From NCBI GenBank assembly GCA_902596745.1, contig CACJUZ010000003.1, positions 36,292 to 100,291 of the forward strand: a DNA stretch of 64,000 nt, read 5' to 3'. Source of the DNA: an uncultured Pelagibacteraceae bacterium (lineage in GTDB: Bacteria; Pseudomonadota; Alphaproteobacteria; Pelagibacterales; Pelagibacteraceae). A model generated the notes under the pieces. It made no database searches and was not told where the DNA came from. It saw only the letters and a list, made by a program, of their open reading frames with translations. The position numbers and the translations under genes were made by a program. Every line of letters starts with the position of its first letter. Within the stretch, counting starts at the first letter, position 1. Shown piece after piece: positions 19,516 to 27,857 of this stretch.

Positions 19516-21498
19516 GTGAATATAAAAGTTAATCAATTAGCAAACGCGATTAGATTTTTATCTATCGACGCAGTTCAAAAAGCCAATTCAGGGCATCCGG
19601 GTATGCCTATGGGTATGGCAGATGTAGCTACGGTTTTATTTAAATTCCACCTCAGGTTTAATCCAAAAAATCCATCCTGGATTAATAGAGATAGATTTAT
19701 TTTATCTGCTGGACACGGATCAATGCTTCTTTACTCATTACTTTACTTAACTGGATACGAAAAAGTAAAACTAGACGATATTAAAAATTTTAGACAGTTA
19801 AACTCTATTTGTGCAGGACATCCAGAATATATAAATAATTCAGGAATTGAGACTACCACTGGTCCTCTAGGACAAGGTTTAGCAAACTCTGTTGGTTTAG
19901 CTATAGCATCGGAGATTTATAAAAAAAAATTTGGTTCAAAAATAATTAATCACAAAACATATGTTATAGCTAGTGATGGTGATTTAATGGAGGGAATTAG
20001 TCACGAGTCTATGAGTTTAGCTGGTCATTTAAAACTAAAAAATTTAATTGTATTTTTTGACAATAATAAAATTTCAATTGATGGATCAACTTCATTAAGT
20101 GTATCAGATAATTATAAAAAAAGATTTGAGTCTTATGGATGGAATTTTTTAGAAATTAACGGCCATAATGAGAAGCAAATAAATAATGCGATAAAGAAGG
20201 CTCAGAAATCAAATAAACCAACTTTAATTTCTTGTAAAACTATTATTGGATTCGGGTCGCCTAATAAATCGGGAAAGTCGTCTTCTCATGGCGCACCTTT
20301 AGGTGAAGATGAAATAAAATTAGTTAGAAAAAAATTAAAATGGCCACACCCTCCTTTTAAAATACCAGATGAAATTTTAAAAGAGTGGAAAGCGATTGGG
20401 TCAAAAGGTGAAGTTCTAGAACAAAATTGGTTAGATGAACTTAATAAGTCCAAGGTCTCAATTAAAGAAAATTTTAATCGATTAAATAACAAGCTATTTA
20501 GGGATGAATTAAATGAGTTAGTAACTTCAGAAAAAGAGAAGTACTATAGAGAAAAACCTGCTATGGCCACAAGACAAAGTTCAATGAAAGTTATTGAAGC
20601 GCTCAATAAATTGTTGCCTAATTTAATCGGAGGTTCAGCAGATCTAAGTGGATCAAATAATACTAAAACTTCAAATTCAGTAATCCTAAATTCAAAAAAT
20701 TATGGAGGAAACTATATTCACTTTGGTGTTAGAGAGCATGCGATGGCTGCTGCTATGAATGGTATCGCGCTTTACCATAATCTTATTCCATATGGAGGAA
20801 CATTTTTAATTTTTTCTGATTATTGTAGACCTTCCATTAGACTATCAGCTCTTATGGGATTGCGTGTAATTTATATCTTTTCTCATGACTCAATCGGATT
20901 AGGAGAAGATGGGCCAACTCATCAACCAATTGAACATTTGTCTAGTCTAAGAGCTATACCAAATTTAAATGTTTTTAGACCTGCAGATATCAATGAAACC
21001 CTAGAATGTTGGGAGGCTTCTTTAAATAATGAGAAAGGACCTAGTGCAATAATACTTTCTAGACAAAAATTAAATTACATAAGTAGTATTCCTGATAAAA
21101 AAAACAAATGTTTGAGTGGTGCTTATGAATTAAATATTTCTTCTCATGATAATAAAGTTACAATGATAGCTTCTGGGTCTGAAGTAAGCTTAGCTCTTTC
21201 TACTCAAGAGTTGTTAAAAGAAGGAGGTATACACAGTAAAGTTGTTTCTATGCCGTGTCAGGAATTATTTGATCAACAAAGTGAGGAATATAAAAATAAA
21301 ATATTAGAAAATGATAGTTTAATAGTTTCAATTGAGGCAGGTACTATTAGTTGTTGGCATAAATATTTAAAAAAAGATGACTTGGGTATTGGTATAAATA
21401 AATTTGGTAAAAGTGCTCCATATAAAGAAATTTTTGAAGAAATGAATTTAACTTCAAATAAAATAGCATCCATCATTCATGAAAAATTAAGAAAATAA
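19516..21498 (+). CDS. tkt: Transketolase
   Basis: This 660-residue thiamine-diphosphate enzyme transfers two-carbon units between pentose and hexose phosphates. Key motifs are present: [21 protein letters not shown], the ThDP-binding GDGDLMEG-type sequence ([10 protein letters not shown] with [10 protein letters not shown]) and the pyrimidine-domain FGVREHAM. The start is GTG at 19516; no in-frame ATG gives a better N-terminus. It is followed by pgk after 14 nt, whereas many alphaproteobacteria have gap between them. Confidence 0.97.
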   Translation: MNIKVNQLANAIRFLSIDAVQKANSGHPGMPMGMADVATVLFKFHLRFNPKNPSWINRDRFILSAGHGSMLLYSLLYLTGYEKVKLDDIKNFRQLNSICAGHPEYINNSGIETTTGPLGQGLANSVGLAIASEIYKKKFGSKIINHKTYVIASDGDLMEGISHESMSLAGHLKLKNLIVFFDNNKISIDGSTSLSVSDNYKKRFESYGWNFLEINGHNEKQINNAIKKAQKSNKPTLISCKTIIGFGSPNKSGKSSSHGAPLGEDEIKLVRKKLKWPHPPFKIPDEILKEWKAIGSKGEVLEQNWLDELNKSKVSIKENFNRLNNKLFRDELNELVTSEKEKYYREKPAMATRQSSMKVIEALNKLLPNLIGGSADLSGSNNTKTSNSVILNSKNYGGNYIHFGVREHAMAAAMNGIALYHNLIPYGGTFLIFSDYCRPSIRLSALMGLRVIYIFSHDSIGLGEDGPTHQPIEHLSSLRAIPNLNVFRPADINETLECWEASLNNEKGPSAIILSRQKLNYISSIPDKKNKCLSGAYELNISSHDNKVTMIASGSEVSLALSTQELLKEGGIHSKVVSMPCQELFDQQSEEYKNKILENDSLIVSIEAGTISCWHKYLKKDDLGIGINKFGKSAPYKEIFEEMNLTSNKIASIIHEKLRK

Positions 21499-21512
21499 TA
21501 AACTTTTGGTTC

Positions 21513-22703
21513 ATGGAAAAAATAAAAAGTTTTAGTAAAAACATTAATATTGAAAATAAAAGAGTAATACTAAGAGCAGACTTTAATGTTCCCATTATAA
21601 AAGGAGTGATTCAAGATAGTACAAGAATAGATTTAAGTATACCATTTATAAAAAATTTATTAGCCAGAAATACAAAGCTTTTTTTAATTTCTCATCTTGG
21701 AAGACCTAAATCGGATAAAGATAACAGCTTATCGTTATTGCCTGTTTTCAATTATTTAAAAAGTAAAATAGAAAAAAAAATATTCTTTAATACGAATAAA
21801 ATTACTAATAAAACACAAAAGGAAATATCATATTTAAAAAAAGGTGAAATGATTTTTTTTGAAAATATTAGGTATAATGAGGATGAGATAAAAAATGATG
21901 ATAATTTTGCAAAAAATTTATCCTCTATCGGGGATATTTATATAAATGATGCTTTTGCTTGTTCGCATAGAAAACAGTCCTCGATACATAAAATTACTAA
22001 ATATATAAAAAGTTCTTATGCTGGGCCTCTTTTGATGAAGGAAATTATCTCAATTAATATGGTGCTTAATAACAAACAAAGTCCAATTACTTGTATAATT
22101 GGAGGAGCAAAAATTTCAACTAAACTTGGGGTTATAACGTCACTTATAAAAAAAATTGATAATTTAATAATAGTGGGAGCGATGGCTAATAATTTTCTAA
22201 AATTTAAGGGGGGTAAAATTGGAAAATCTCTAGTTGAGATCGACGCTGAAAAAACTGTTAAAGAAATTTTAAATGAAGCAGAAAAAAATAATTGCGAAAT
22301 TATATTACCTTCTGATTTTGCAGTTTCAAACTCTACTGAAGGAGACGCTAGTTTTAAAGAATTAAAAAATATTAAAGACGATGAGATGATTTTAGATATA
22401 GGCCCCCAAACTATTGAAAAGATAGGAAAAATAATTGATGCCTCAAAAACAGTGTTGTGGAATGGGCCAGCAGGATTTTTTGAGAATAAAAATTTTCTTA
22501 AAGGAACTGTTTCAATTGCGAAAAAAATCTCTAATAATACAAGTTATAATTCTTTAATATCAATTGTAGGTGGTGGAGATACTATTTCTGCTATTAAAAA
22601 TGATGATTTAAATCTAAATTTTACTCACTTATCAACAGCGGGCGGTGCATTTTTAGAATATATTGAGGGAAAAAACTTGCCTGGGATAGAAGTTTTAAAA
22701 TAA
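21513..22703 (+). CDS. pgk: Phosphoglycerate kinase
   Basis: PGK transfers phosphate between 1,3-bisphosphoglycerate and ADP. The 396-residue protein shows VILRADFNVP near the N-terminus, LISHLGRPK, FFENIRYNEDE, the hinge GGAKISTKLGVI and the C-terminal WNGPAGFFE and STAGGAFLE. Lysine content is unusually high for the family, in line with base composition. It sits between tkt and the aldolase with small spacers. Confidence 0.97.
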   Translation: MEKIKSFSKNINIENKRVILRADFNVPIIKGVIQDSTRIDLSIPFIKNLLARNTKLFLISHLGRPKSDKDNSLSLLPVFNYLKSKIEKKIFFNTNKITNKTQKEISYLKKGEMIFFENIRYNEDEIKNDDNFAKNLSSIGDIYINDAFACSHRKQSSIHKITKYIKSSYAGPLLMKEIISINMVLNNKQSPITCIIGGAKISTKLGVITSLIKKIDNLIIVGAMANNFLKFKGGKIGKSLVEIDAEKTVKEILNEAEKNNCEIILPSDFAVSNSTEGDASFKELKNIKDDEMILDIGPQTIEKIGKIIDASKTVLWNGPAGFFENKNFLKGTVSIAKKISNNTSYNSLISIVGGGDTISAIKNDDLNLNFTHLSTAGGAFLEYIEGKNLPGIEVLK

Positions 22704-22712
22704 AAATCAATT

Positions 22713-23729
22713 ATGAATATTGAAGATATAGCAAAAAAAATGTGTGCAAATGGTAAAGGAATACTTGCAGCAGATGAGAGTACCGGCACAATAGAAAAAA
22801 GATTTAAAAGTATAAATGTTGAAAATTTAGAAATAAATAGATTAACTTTTAGACAGACTTTATTTAACTCTAGCGCTATGAAAGATTACATAGGTGGAGT
22901 AATTCTTTTTGACGAAACAATAAAACAGAAAACTACTTTAGGACCAACAATTCCTGAATTAATCCAAAAACAAGGTGCGATTCCAGGAATAAAAGTTGAT
23001 AAGGGAGTTAAACCTCTTGCAGGATCAAACGAAGAGACTGTTACTGAAGGGCTTGATGGTTTAAGAGAGAGATTAAAAGAATATTATGCTCTTGGAGCGA
23101 GATTTACAAAGTGGAGGGCTGTATACAAAATTAGCGATAAGTATCCATCTTCACAATCAATAAAATCTAATGCGCATGCTTTAGCAAGATATGCTGCGCT
23201 GGTACAAGAAGCTCAAATGGTTCCCATAGTAGAACCGGAAGTATTAATGGACGGATCACATGATATTGAAAAATGTTATCAAGTAACAACAAATGTTTTG
23301 AACGAATGTTACAATGAGCTTAATATTCATAAAGTTAATTTAAAAGGGACTGTTTTAAAACCTAATATGATTATTCCTGGATCTAAATGTAAGAATGAGT
23401 GTAGCTCAGAAGAAATAGCAAAAAGAACTTTAGATTGTCTGAAAAAAAACGTTCCAAGTGAAGTTCCTGGCATCGCCTTTTTATCTGGAGGCCAATCAGA
23501 AATTGAAGCAAGTAAAAATTTAAATGAAATAAATAAAATCAATGATACTAATTTTTTAATCACCTTTTCTTACGGAAGAGGTTTGCAAGCAAGTGCTTTG
23601 AAGGAATTTGGTAAAAACCAAAAAAATATTGAAAATATCCAGAAAGCTTTCAATCATAGGGCTAGGATGAATGGCCTATCCTCAAAAGGTAAATGGTCTG
23701 AAAATTTAGAAAAAGAGACAGCGGCTTAA
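22713..23729 (+). CDS. fba: Fructose-bisphosphate aldolase, class I
   Basis: This is a eukaryotic-type class I (Schiff-base) aldolase of 338 residues. The N-terminus GKGILAADESTGTIEKR, the active-site KWRAVYKI and the Schiff-base lysine in GTVLKPNMIIPG match the animal/plant type. There is no class II zinc signature. It would split or form fructose-1,6-bisphosphate, most likely for gluconeogenesis given the limited glycolysis reported for SAR11. It is spaced 9 nt from pgk and 5 nt from thiE. Confidence 0.95.
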   Translation: MNIEDIAKKMCANGKGILAADESTGTIEKRFKSINVENLEINRLTFRQTLFNSSAMKDYIGGVILFDETIKQKTTLGPTIPELIQKQGAIPGIKVDKGVKPLAGSNEETVTEGLDGLRERLKEYYALGARFTKWRAVYKISDKYPSSQSIKSNAHALARYAALVQEAQMVPIVEPEVLMDGSHDIEKCYQVTTNVLNECYNELNIHKVNLKGTVLKPNMIIPGSKCKNECSSEEIAKRTLDCLKKNVPSEVPGIAFLSGGQSEIEASKNLNEINKINDTNFLITFSYGRGLQASALKEFGKNQKNIENIQKAFNHRARMNGLSSKGKWSENLEKETAA

Positions 23730-23734
23730 TCACT

Positions 23735-24337
23735 TTGAAAAAATATATATACTTAATTTCTCCTAAAGAAATTAATAAAGATTTCTACAATAATCTAGAT
23801 AAAGTTTTGTCATATGGAAATGTGAAATATTTTCAATTAAGGTTGAAAAAGAAAAGAAAAGAAAATCTTTTCAAGATTTCAAAAGAAATAAAAAAAATTA
23901 CTCGTAAACACAAAGTAAAATTTATAATCAATGATTACTACAATTTAGTATCTAAAATAAAGGCTGATGGCTGTCATATGGGTCAGTTGGATGGTCCAAT
24001 TAATATTGCTAGGAAAAAACTTAAAAATAAAATTTTAGGAGTTACTTGCCATAACTCAATTCTAATGGCAAAAAAAGCAGTAAAAAATAAAGTAAATTAT
24101 TTAGCCTTAGGATCCTTTTTTAAATCAAGACTCAAACCGGGTGCTAAAAAAGCAGATTTAAAAGTTTTGAAACAAGTAAAAAAAAATATCAAATTACCAA
24201 TTGTTGTAATTGGTGGAATAAATAATTCAAACTACAAAAAATTAATAAAAATTGGTGCAAATTATATTGCAATATCAAGTTTTATTTGGGATAACCCGAA
24301 ACTAAAACCTGAAATTGCAATTAGAAAGTTTAAATGA
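23735..24337 (+). CDS. thiE: Thiamine-phosphate synthase
   Basis: ThiE joins HMP-pyrophosphate and thiazole phosphate. The 200-residue TIM barrel shows YFQLRLKKK, the pyrophosphate-binding FIINDYY, DGCHMGQLD, LGVTCHNS and VVIGGINNSN. The likely start is TTG at 23735, 5 nt after the aldolase stop; there is no suitable ATG. No TPP riboswitch precedes it, so expression probably follows the central-carbon operon. It overlaps efp by 4 nt. Confidence 0.88.
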   Translation: MKKYIYLISPKEINKDFYNNLDKVLSYGNVKYFQLRLKKKRKENLFKISKEIKKITRKHKVKFIINDYYNLVSKIKADGCHMGQLDGPINIARKKLKNKILGVTCHNSILMAKKAVKNKVNYLALGSFFKSRLKPGAKKADLKVLKQVKKNIKLPIVVIGGINNSNYKKLIKIGANYIAISSFIWDNPKLKPEIAIRKFK

Positions 24338-24897
24338 AAATTACTGCAAACGAGATTAAGCCTGGAATGATAATAGAACATAAAGATGATTTGTGGAATG
24401 TTTTAAAGACTCAGCATGTTAAACCTGGGAAAGGTGGAGCTTTTAATCAAGTAGAATTAAAAAGCGTGATCAAAGGGACAAAATTAAATGAAAGATTTAG
24501 ATCAAGTGAAAATGTTGAAAAAGCAGAGGTTGATGAAAAAAAATTTAATTTTTTATATTCTGACGATAAAAATTCGTATTTTATGGATAATGTTTCATTC
24601 GAGCAAATAATTATGTCTAATGATTTGATAGGTGATAAGGTAAAATTGCTTAAAGAAAACTTAGAGGTCACAATATCGTTATTGGACGAAAAACCATTAT
24701 CAATTGAACTTCCTAAAAATATTAGTTGTGTAGTAGAGTCAACCGACGCGGTAGTGAGGGGTCAAACTGCGGCTTCATCATATAAACCAGCTAAACTTGA
24801 TAATGGTTTAACAATTACAGTTCCCCCATTTATTGAAAGTGGTGATAAAATTATTATCGATTCAAGAAATTTAGAATATATCAAAAAAAATAGTTAG
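24334..24897 (+). CDS. efp: Translation elongation factor P
   Basis: EF-P relieves ribosome stalling at polyproline. The 187-residue protein has the three beta-barrel domains of the family. The tip-loop KPGKGGAF places the modifiable residue K33 where lysylation by EpmA occurs in other bacteria, and the C-terminus SGDKIIIDSRNLEYI is typical. Whether EpmA exists is not visible here. The start overlaps thiE (ATGA) and suhB begins one base after the stop. Confidence 0.96.
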   Translation: MKITANEIKPGMIIEHKDDLWNVLKTQHVKPGKGGAFNQVELKSVIKGTKLNERFRSSENVEKAEVDEKKFNFLYSDDKNSYFMDNVSFEQIIMSNDLIGDKVKLLKENLEVTISLLDEKPLSIELPKNISCVVESTDAVVRGQTAASSYKPAKLDNGLTITVPPFIESGDKIIIDSRNLEYIKKNS

Positions 24898-24898
24898 A

Positions 24899-25705
24899 AT
24901 GAGAATTAACTCACCTAAATTAAATATAATGTACAAAGCTTGTATGAAAGCTTCGAAATCTCTAATTAGAGATTTTGGAGAAGTTGAAAACTTACAAGTA
25001 TCGTCTAAAGGCCCGGGAGACTTTGTGTCATCGGCTGATAAAAGAACAGAAAAAATTATAATAGATGAATTGCTTAGAGCTTACCCTGACTATGGAATTC
25101 TAAGTGAAGAAGCTGGTAAAATTAATGAAAAAAATAATACTAATAGGTGGATTATAGATCCTATAGACGGGACAAGTAACTTTTTAAATGGAATCCCTCA
25201 ATTCGCAATTTCTATAGGTTACGAGGAAGAAAATAAAATTAAAATTGGTTTAATCTACGATCCAATTAAGAATGAACTTTTTTTTGCTGAGAATGGTAAT
25301 GGAGCATTTTTGAACAACAAAAGAATAAGGGTTTCAAAAAAAAAAAATTTAAAAAACTCTTTGTTAGGAACAGGTGGGCCAAAAAGCAATAGTAAAATTA
25401 AAAATGAAATATTGGATGAATATTTAGAAATCTCAAAATATATTGACACGCCTATTAGAAAATTCGGAAGTGCATCTCTAGATCTTGCTAATGTAGCTTG
25501 TGGGAGACTTGATGGTTTTTGGCAAAGAGAATTAAGTTATTGGGATATAGCTGCTGGTATTTTAATTGTAAGAGAAGCAGGTGGTTTTGTTGATTTTTTA
25601 GATCGAGATATAAATGAGAGTAAAAAAATGAATTTAGTAGCGTCAAATTCACTAATTCATCAAGAATTGATTGATCTTATAAAAAAAATTATTGAGAAAA
25701 ATTAA
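24899..25705 (+). CDS. suhB: Inositol monophosphatase family protein (SuhB type)
   Basis: This 268-residue Mg-dependent phosphatase has the metal-binding motifs LSEEAG, WIIDPIDGTSNFLNG and the C-terminal WDIAAGILIVREAGG. SuhB-type proteins dephosphorylate inositol-1-P and in E. coli also act in rRNA transcription. The efp neighbour is common in alphaproteobacteria. The coding sequence contains an unbroken run of 12 A residues (25336-25347) without loss of frame. Confidence 0.92.
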   Translation: MRINSPKLNIMYKACMKASKSLIRDFGEVENLQVSSKGPGDFVSSADKRTEKIIIDELLRAYPDYGILSEEAGKINEKNNTNRWIIDPIDGTSNFLNGIPQFAISIGYEEENKIKIGLIYDPIKNELFFAENGNGAFLNNKRIRVSKKKNLKNSLLGTGGPKSNSKIKNEILDEYLEISKYIDTPIRKFGSASLDLANVACGRLDGFWQRELSYWDIAAGILIVREAGGFVDFLDRDINESKKMNLVASNSLIHQELIDLIKKIIEKN

Positions 25706-25726
25706 TTTATACTATATTAGTCGGGC

Positions 25727-25948
25727 ATGAAAAAAAACATACATCCTAATTATCATAAAATAAAAGTCGTCATGACTGATGGCAGTGAGTTTGAAACTAT
25801 GTCAACGTGGGGAAAAGAAAATGATACTCTTAAACTTGATATTGATCCAAAATCTCATTTTGCTTGGACTGGTGGTTCACAAAAAATATTAGATAAAGGA
25901 AGAGTAAGTCGTTACAATAAAAAATTCAGTAATTTAAGAAAAAAATAA
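25727..25948 (+). CDS. rpmE: 50S ribosomal protein L31
   Basis: The 73-residue protein matches the alphaproteobacterial L31 ([44 protein letters not shown]). It lacks the CxxC pairs of zinc-binding L31, so it is the zinc-independent form. It lies 21 nt after suhB and 2 nt before the TrcR-like gene. Confidence 0.95.
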   Translation: MKKNIHPNYHKIKVVMTDGSEFETMSTWGKENDTLKLDIDPKSHFAWTGGSQKILDKGRVSRYNKKFSNLRKK

Positions 25949-25950
25949 AT

Positions 25951-26541
25951 ATGCAAGAATTTCCTTTTATGCCTAAAGCTACAGCTGTATGGTTAGTAGA
26001 AAATACAAATCTAACATTTAGACAAATAGCACAGTTCTGTAATTTACACGAATTAGAGGTAAAAGGTATTGCTGACGGCGATGTCGCAAAAGGTATAAAG
26101 GCTTACAATCCAATTTTAGCGGGTCAACTTTCACGTAATGAAATTGATGAGTGTTCAAGAAATCCTGAGAGAAATTTAAACTTAATAAAAAAAGATAGCA
26201 ACATTCAAATTAAAGAGAGAAAAAAACCGAAATATACGCCTTTGTCAAAAAGACAAGATAGACCTGACGCCATACTATGGATGTGTAAAAACGCTTCTGA
26301 ATTAACGGACGGTCAAATATCTAAGCTTGTAGGTAGTACAAAAGGAACTGTATCTCTCATTAGAAAAAGGAGTTACTGGAACTTCTCAAATCTTAAGCCT
26401 AGAGACCCAGTTATTTTAGCTTTATGTTCCCAAGAAGCTTTTCAAAAAGCTTTAGATAAAGCAAAAAGAAGGGTTGAAAGAGAGAAAAAAAGAATATTGA
26501 AAGAGGAAAAAAAGCTTAAAAAAGAAAATTCAGAACAGTAA
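25951..26541 (+). CDS. DUF1013 / TrcR-like putative transcriptional regulator
   Basis: The 196-residue protein begins MQEFPFMPKATAVWLVENTNLTFRQIA and contains DGQISKLVGSTKGTVSLIRKRSYWN. Both are strongly reminiscent of the alphaproteobacterial DUF1013/TrcR-like family, which is thought to act in cell-cycle-linked transcription. Two helix-turn-helix-like segments (about residues 10-45 and 95-130) and a basic coiled C-terminus (about 150-196) are visible. It follows rpmE after 2 nt. DNA binding is inferred, not shown. Confidence 0.8.
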   Translation: MQEFPFMPKATAVWLVENTNLTFRQIAQFCNLHELEVKGIADGDVAKGIKAYNPILAGQLSRNEIDECSRNPERNLNLIKKDSNIQIKERKKPKYTPLSKRQDRPDAILWMCKNASELTDGQISKLVGSTKGTVSLIRKRSYWNFSNLKPRDPVILALCSQEAFQKALDKAKRRVEREKKRILKEEKKLKKENSEQ

Positions 26542-26574
26542 AAAGAAAAAATAATAAATTATAAGAAAATTCAT

Positions 26575-26602
26575 AAGTAATGATGTGGACAATTCGTTAC
26601 TT
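26575..26602 (+). promoter_or_regulatory. Possible leader hairpin upstream of rpsU
   Basis: AAGTAATG (26575-26582) can pair with CGTTACTT (26595-26602), an 8-bp stem with one G-U pair and a 12-nt loop. It lies 23 nt before the rpsU Shine-Dalgarno sequence. It is too A+T-rich and lacks a U-run for a good terminator. A role in S21 translation control is only a possibility. Confidence 0.3.
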
Positions 26603-26625
26603 AAATGTTAACTACCAGTCGAAAC

Positions 26626-26631
26626 AGGAGG
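26626..26631 (+). promoter_or_regulatory. Strong Shine-Dalgarno sequence deciding the rpsU start
   Basis: AGGAGG followed by T is a seven-base match to the 16S anti-Shine-Dalgarno, unusual in this window where most genes have weak or no such site. It lies inside the ORF-track version of rpsU (which starts ATG 26605), so that start would place the ribosome binding site in coding sequence. Six bases downstream is an in-frame ATT at 26638. Confidence 0.75.
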
Positions 26632-26637
26632 TATTTT

Positions 26638-26832
26638 ATTAAAATAGAAGTAAAAGATAATAACATTGAGCAAGCAATTCGAGTTTTAAAAAGAAAATTG
26701 CAAAAAGAAGGTTTCTTTAAAGTAATGAAAATGAAAAGTACATACGAAAAACCATCTGAAAAGAAAAAAAGAATTAGAACAGAAAATTTAAAAAGAATTA
26801 AAAAGCAACAAAAATTAAGAAATAGATATTAA
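26638..26832 (+). CDS. rpsU: 30S ribosomal protein S21, probable ATT start
   Basis: The protein is recognisable as S21 (EVKDNNIEQAIRVLKRKLQKEG, then a basic tail). Family members begin a few residues before the VRDNN-like motif. Counting back, the natural start is the ATT at 26638, six bases after AGGAGG, giving (M)KIEVKDNN and 64 residues. The ATG at 26605 would add eleven residues (MLTTSRNRRYF) not expected in the family and has no Shine-Dalgarno. ATA at 26644 is a less well spaced alternative. A base error turning ATG into ATT is possible. S21 sits at the mRNA exit of the 30S subunit and takes part in initiation. Confidence 0.88.
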   Translation: MKIEVKDNNIEQAIRVLKRKLQKEGFFKVMKMKSTYEKPSEKKKRIRTENLKRIKKQQKLRNRY

Positions 26833-26850
26833 TTATGTCTAAGGAGATTT

Positions 26851-27054
26851 ATGCCTCAAGGAAAAGTAAAGTGGTTCAGTGCGAAAAAAGGATATGGTTT
26901 CATAAGAGAGGAAGAAAAGGATAGGGATATATTTTTACATGTCTCTGCTTTAGAAAGCTCTAAGTTACGTGTTTTGAAAGAAGATCAAATTTTAAAATTT
27001 GATATTAAAGTGGAAAAAGATAAGCTTCAAGCTATTAACCTCAAGAAAATTTAA
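26851..27054 (+). CDS. Cold-shock-domain protein
   Basis: The 67-residue protein is a single cold-shock domain with RNP1-like KGYGFIRE and RNP2-like DIFLHVSAL, preceded by GKVKWFSAKK. It would bind single-stranded RNA or DNA as an RNA chaperone. A Shine-Dalgarno AAGGAG lies just before the ATG. It is 18 nt after rpsU and its stop lies only 5 nt before the initiator tRNA, so tRNA and mRNA probably share a transcript. Confidence 0.93.
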   Translation: MPQGKVKWFSAKKGYGFIREEEKDRDIFLHVSALESSKLRVLKEDQILKFDIKVEKDKLQAINLKKI

Positions 27055-27059
27055 TTTAT

Positions 27060-27136
<77 letters not shown>

Positions 27137-27158
27137 AAATTAAAGCGCTTAAAAGAAT

Positions 27159-27857
27159 TTAAAGTTTAAATCTAGATTTTTTACTATCTGTTAAAAAACC
27201 TTTTACTGTGTCAAGAGTCATCGATTTAAAACTCTTCCCAAAAATACTTATTTGATTAATTATTTTTGGGGGCATTGTAATTATGTTGCATTTAATTTGT
27301 TTAGCTTGAGTATAATTATAAGCTTCTCTTGTGCTGGCCCAAAGTATTTCGATGTTTTTATTTTTTTTTGTAAGTAAAATGCTTTTTTTAAAAATTGGTA
27401 ATGGATCTTTTCCTTTGTCAGCCATTCTTCCTGCAAAAATTGATATTATTGATCTCGTTTTTTTGTTTAAGTTATTATAAATTTTTTTGACCTGCTCATA
27501 TGTATAAACAGCAGTTATATTTAATTTAATCCCTTTATTACTTAATTCTTTAATAACCGATCCCATAAAAACTCCTTTTGAATTAATAACAGGAATTTTA
27601 ACATATATGTTTTTTCCCCAAGAATTTATAACATATGCTTGTTTAAGCATTTCTTTAGGGCTATCAGCGAATACTTCGAACGATATAGGTTTTTTTTTGC
27701 AAACTTTTAATATTTTTTTTGAATATTCTTTGTAACTTTTTGCACCAGCAAGTCTCATTAGGCTAGGATTAGTAGTGAAACCATCTACTATGTTTTTATT
27801 GTTAAAAAACTTAATTGTTTTATAGTCAGCAATATCGCAAAAAATTTTTGTTTTCAT
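27159..27857 (-). CDS. tal: Transaldolase (small, TalC/Fsa type)
   Basis: The 232-residue TIM barrel belongs to the short transaldolase/fructose-6-phosphate aldolase group. FCDIADYKTI and GFTTNPSLM at the N-terminus, YVKIPVI with the Schiff-base lysine, ITAVYTYEQ and ISIFAGRMADKGKDP are typical. True transaldolase versus F6P aldolase cannot be decided by eye. With tkt in the same window it completes the non-oxidative pentose phosphate pathway. It overlaps pntB by one base and converges on tRNA-fMet. Confidence 0.85.
   Translation of the reverse strand: MKTKIFCDIADYKTIKFFNNKNIVDGFTTNPSLMRLAGAKSYKEYSKKILKVCKKKPISFEVFADSPKEMLKQAYVINSWGKNIYVKIPVINSKGVFMGSVIKELSNKGIKLNITAVYTYEQVKKIYNNLNKKTRSIISIFAGRMADKGKDPLPIFKKSILLTKKNKNIEILWASTREAYNYTQAKQIKCNIITMPPKIINQISIFGKSFKSMTLDTVKGFLTDSKKSRFKL

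Noticed and set aside
26605-26637. ATG start of rpsU from the ORF track
   Set aside because: There is no Shine-Dalgarno before it, and the strong AGGAGG would lie inside the coding region; the extra residues are not typical of S21.
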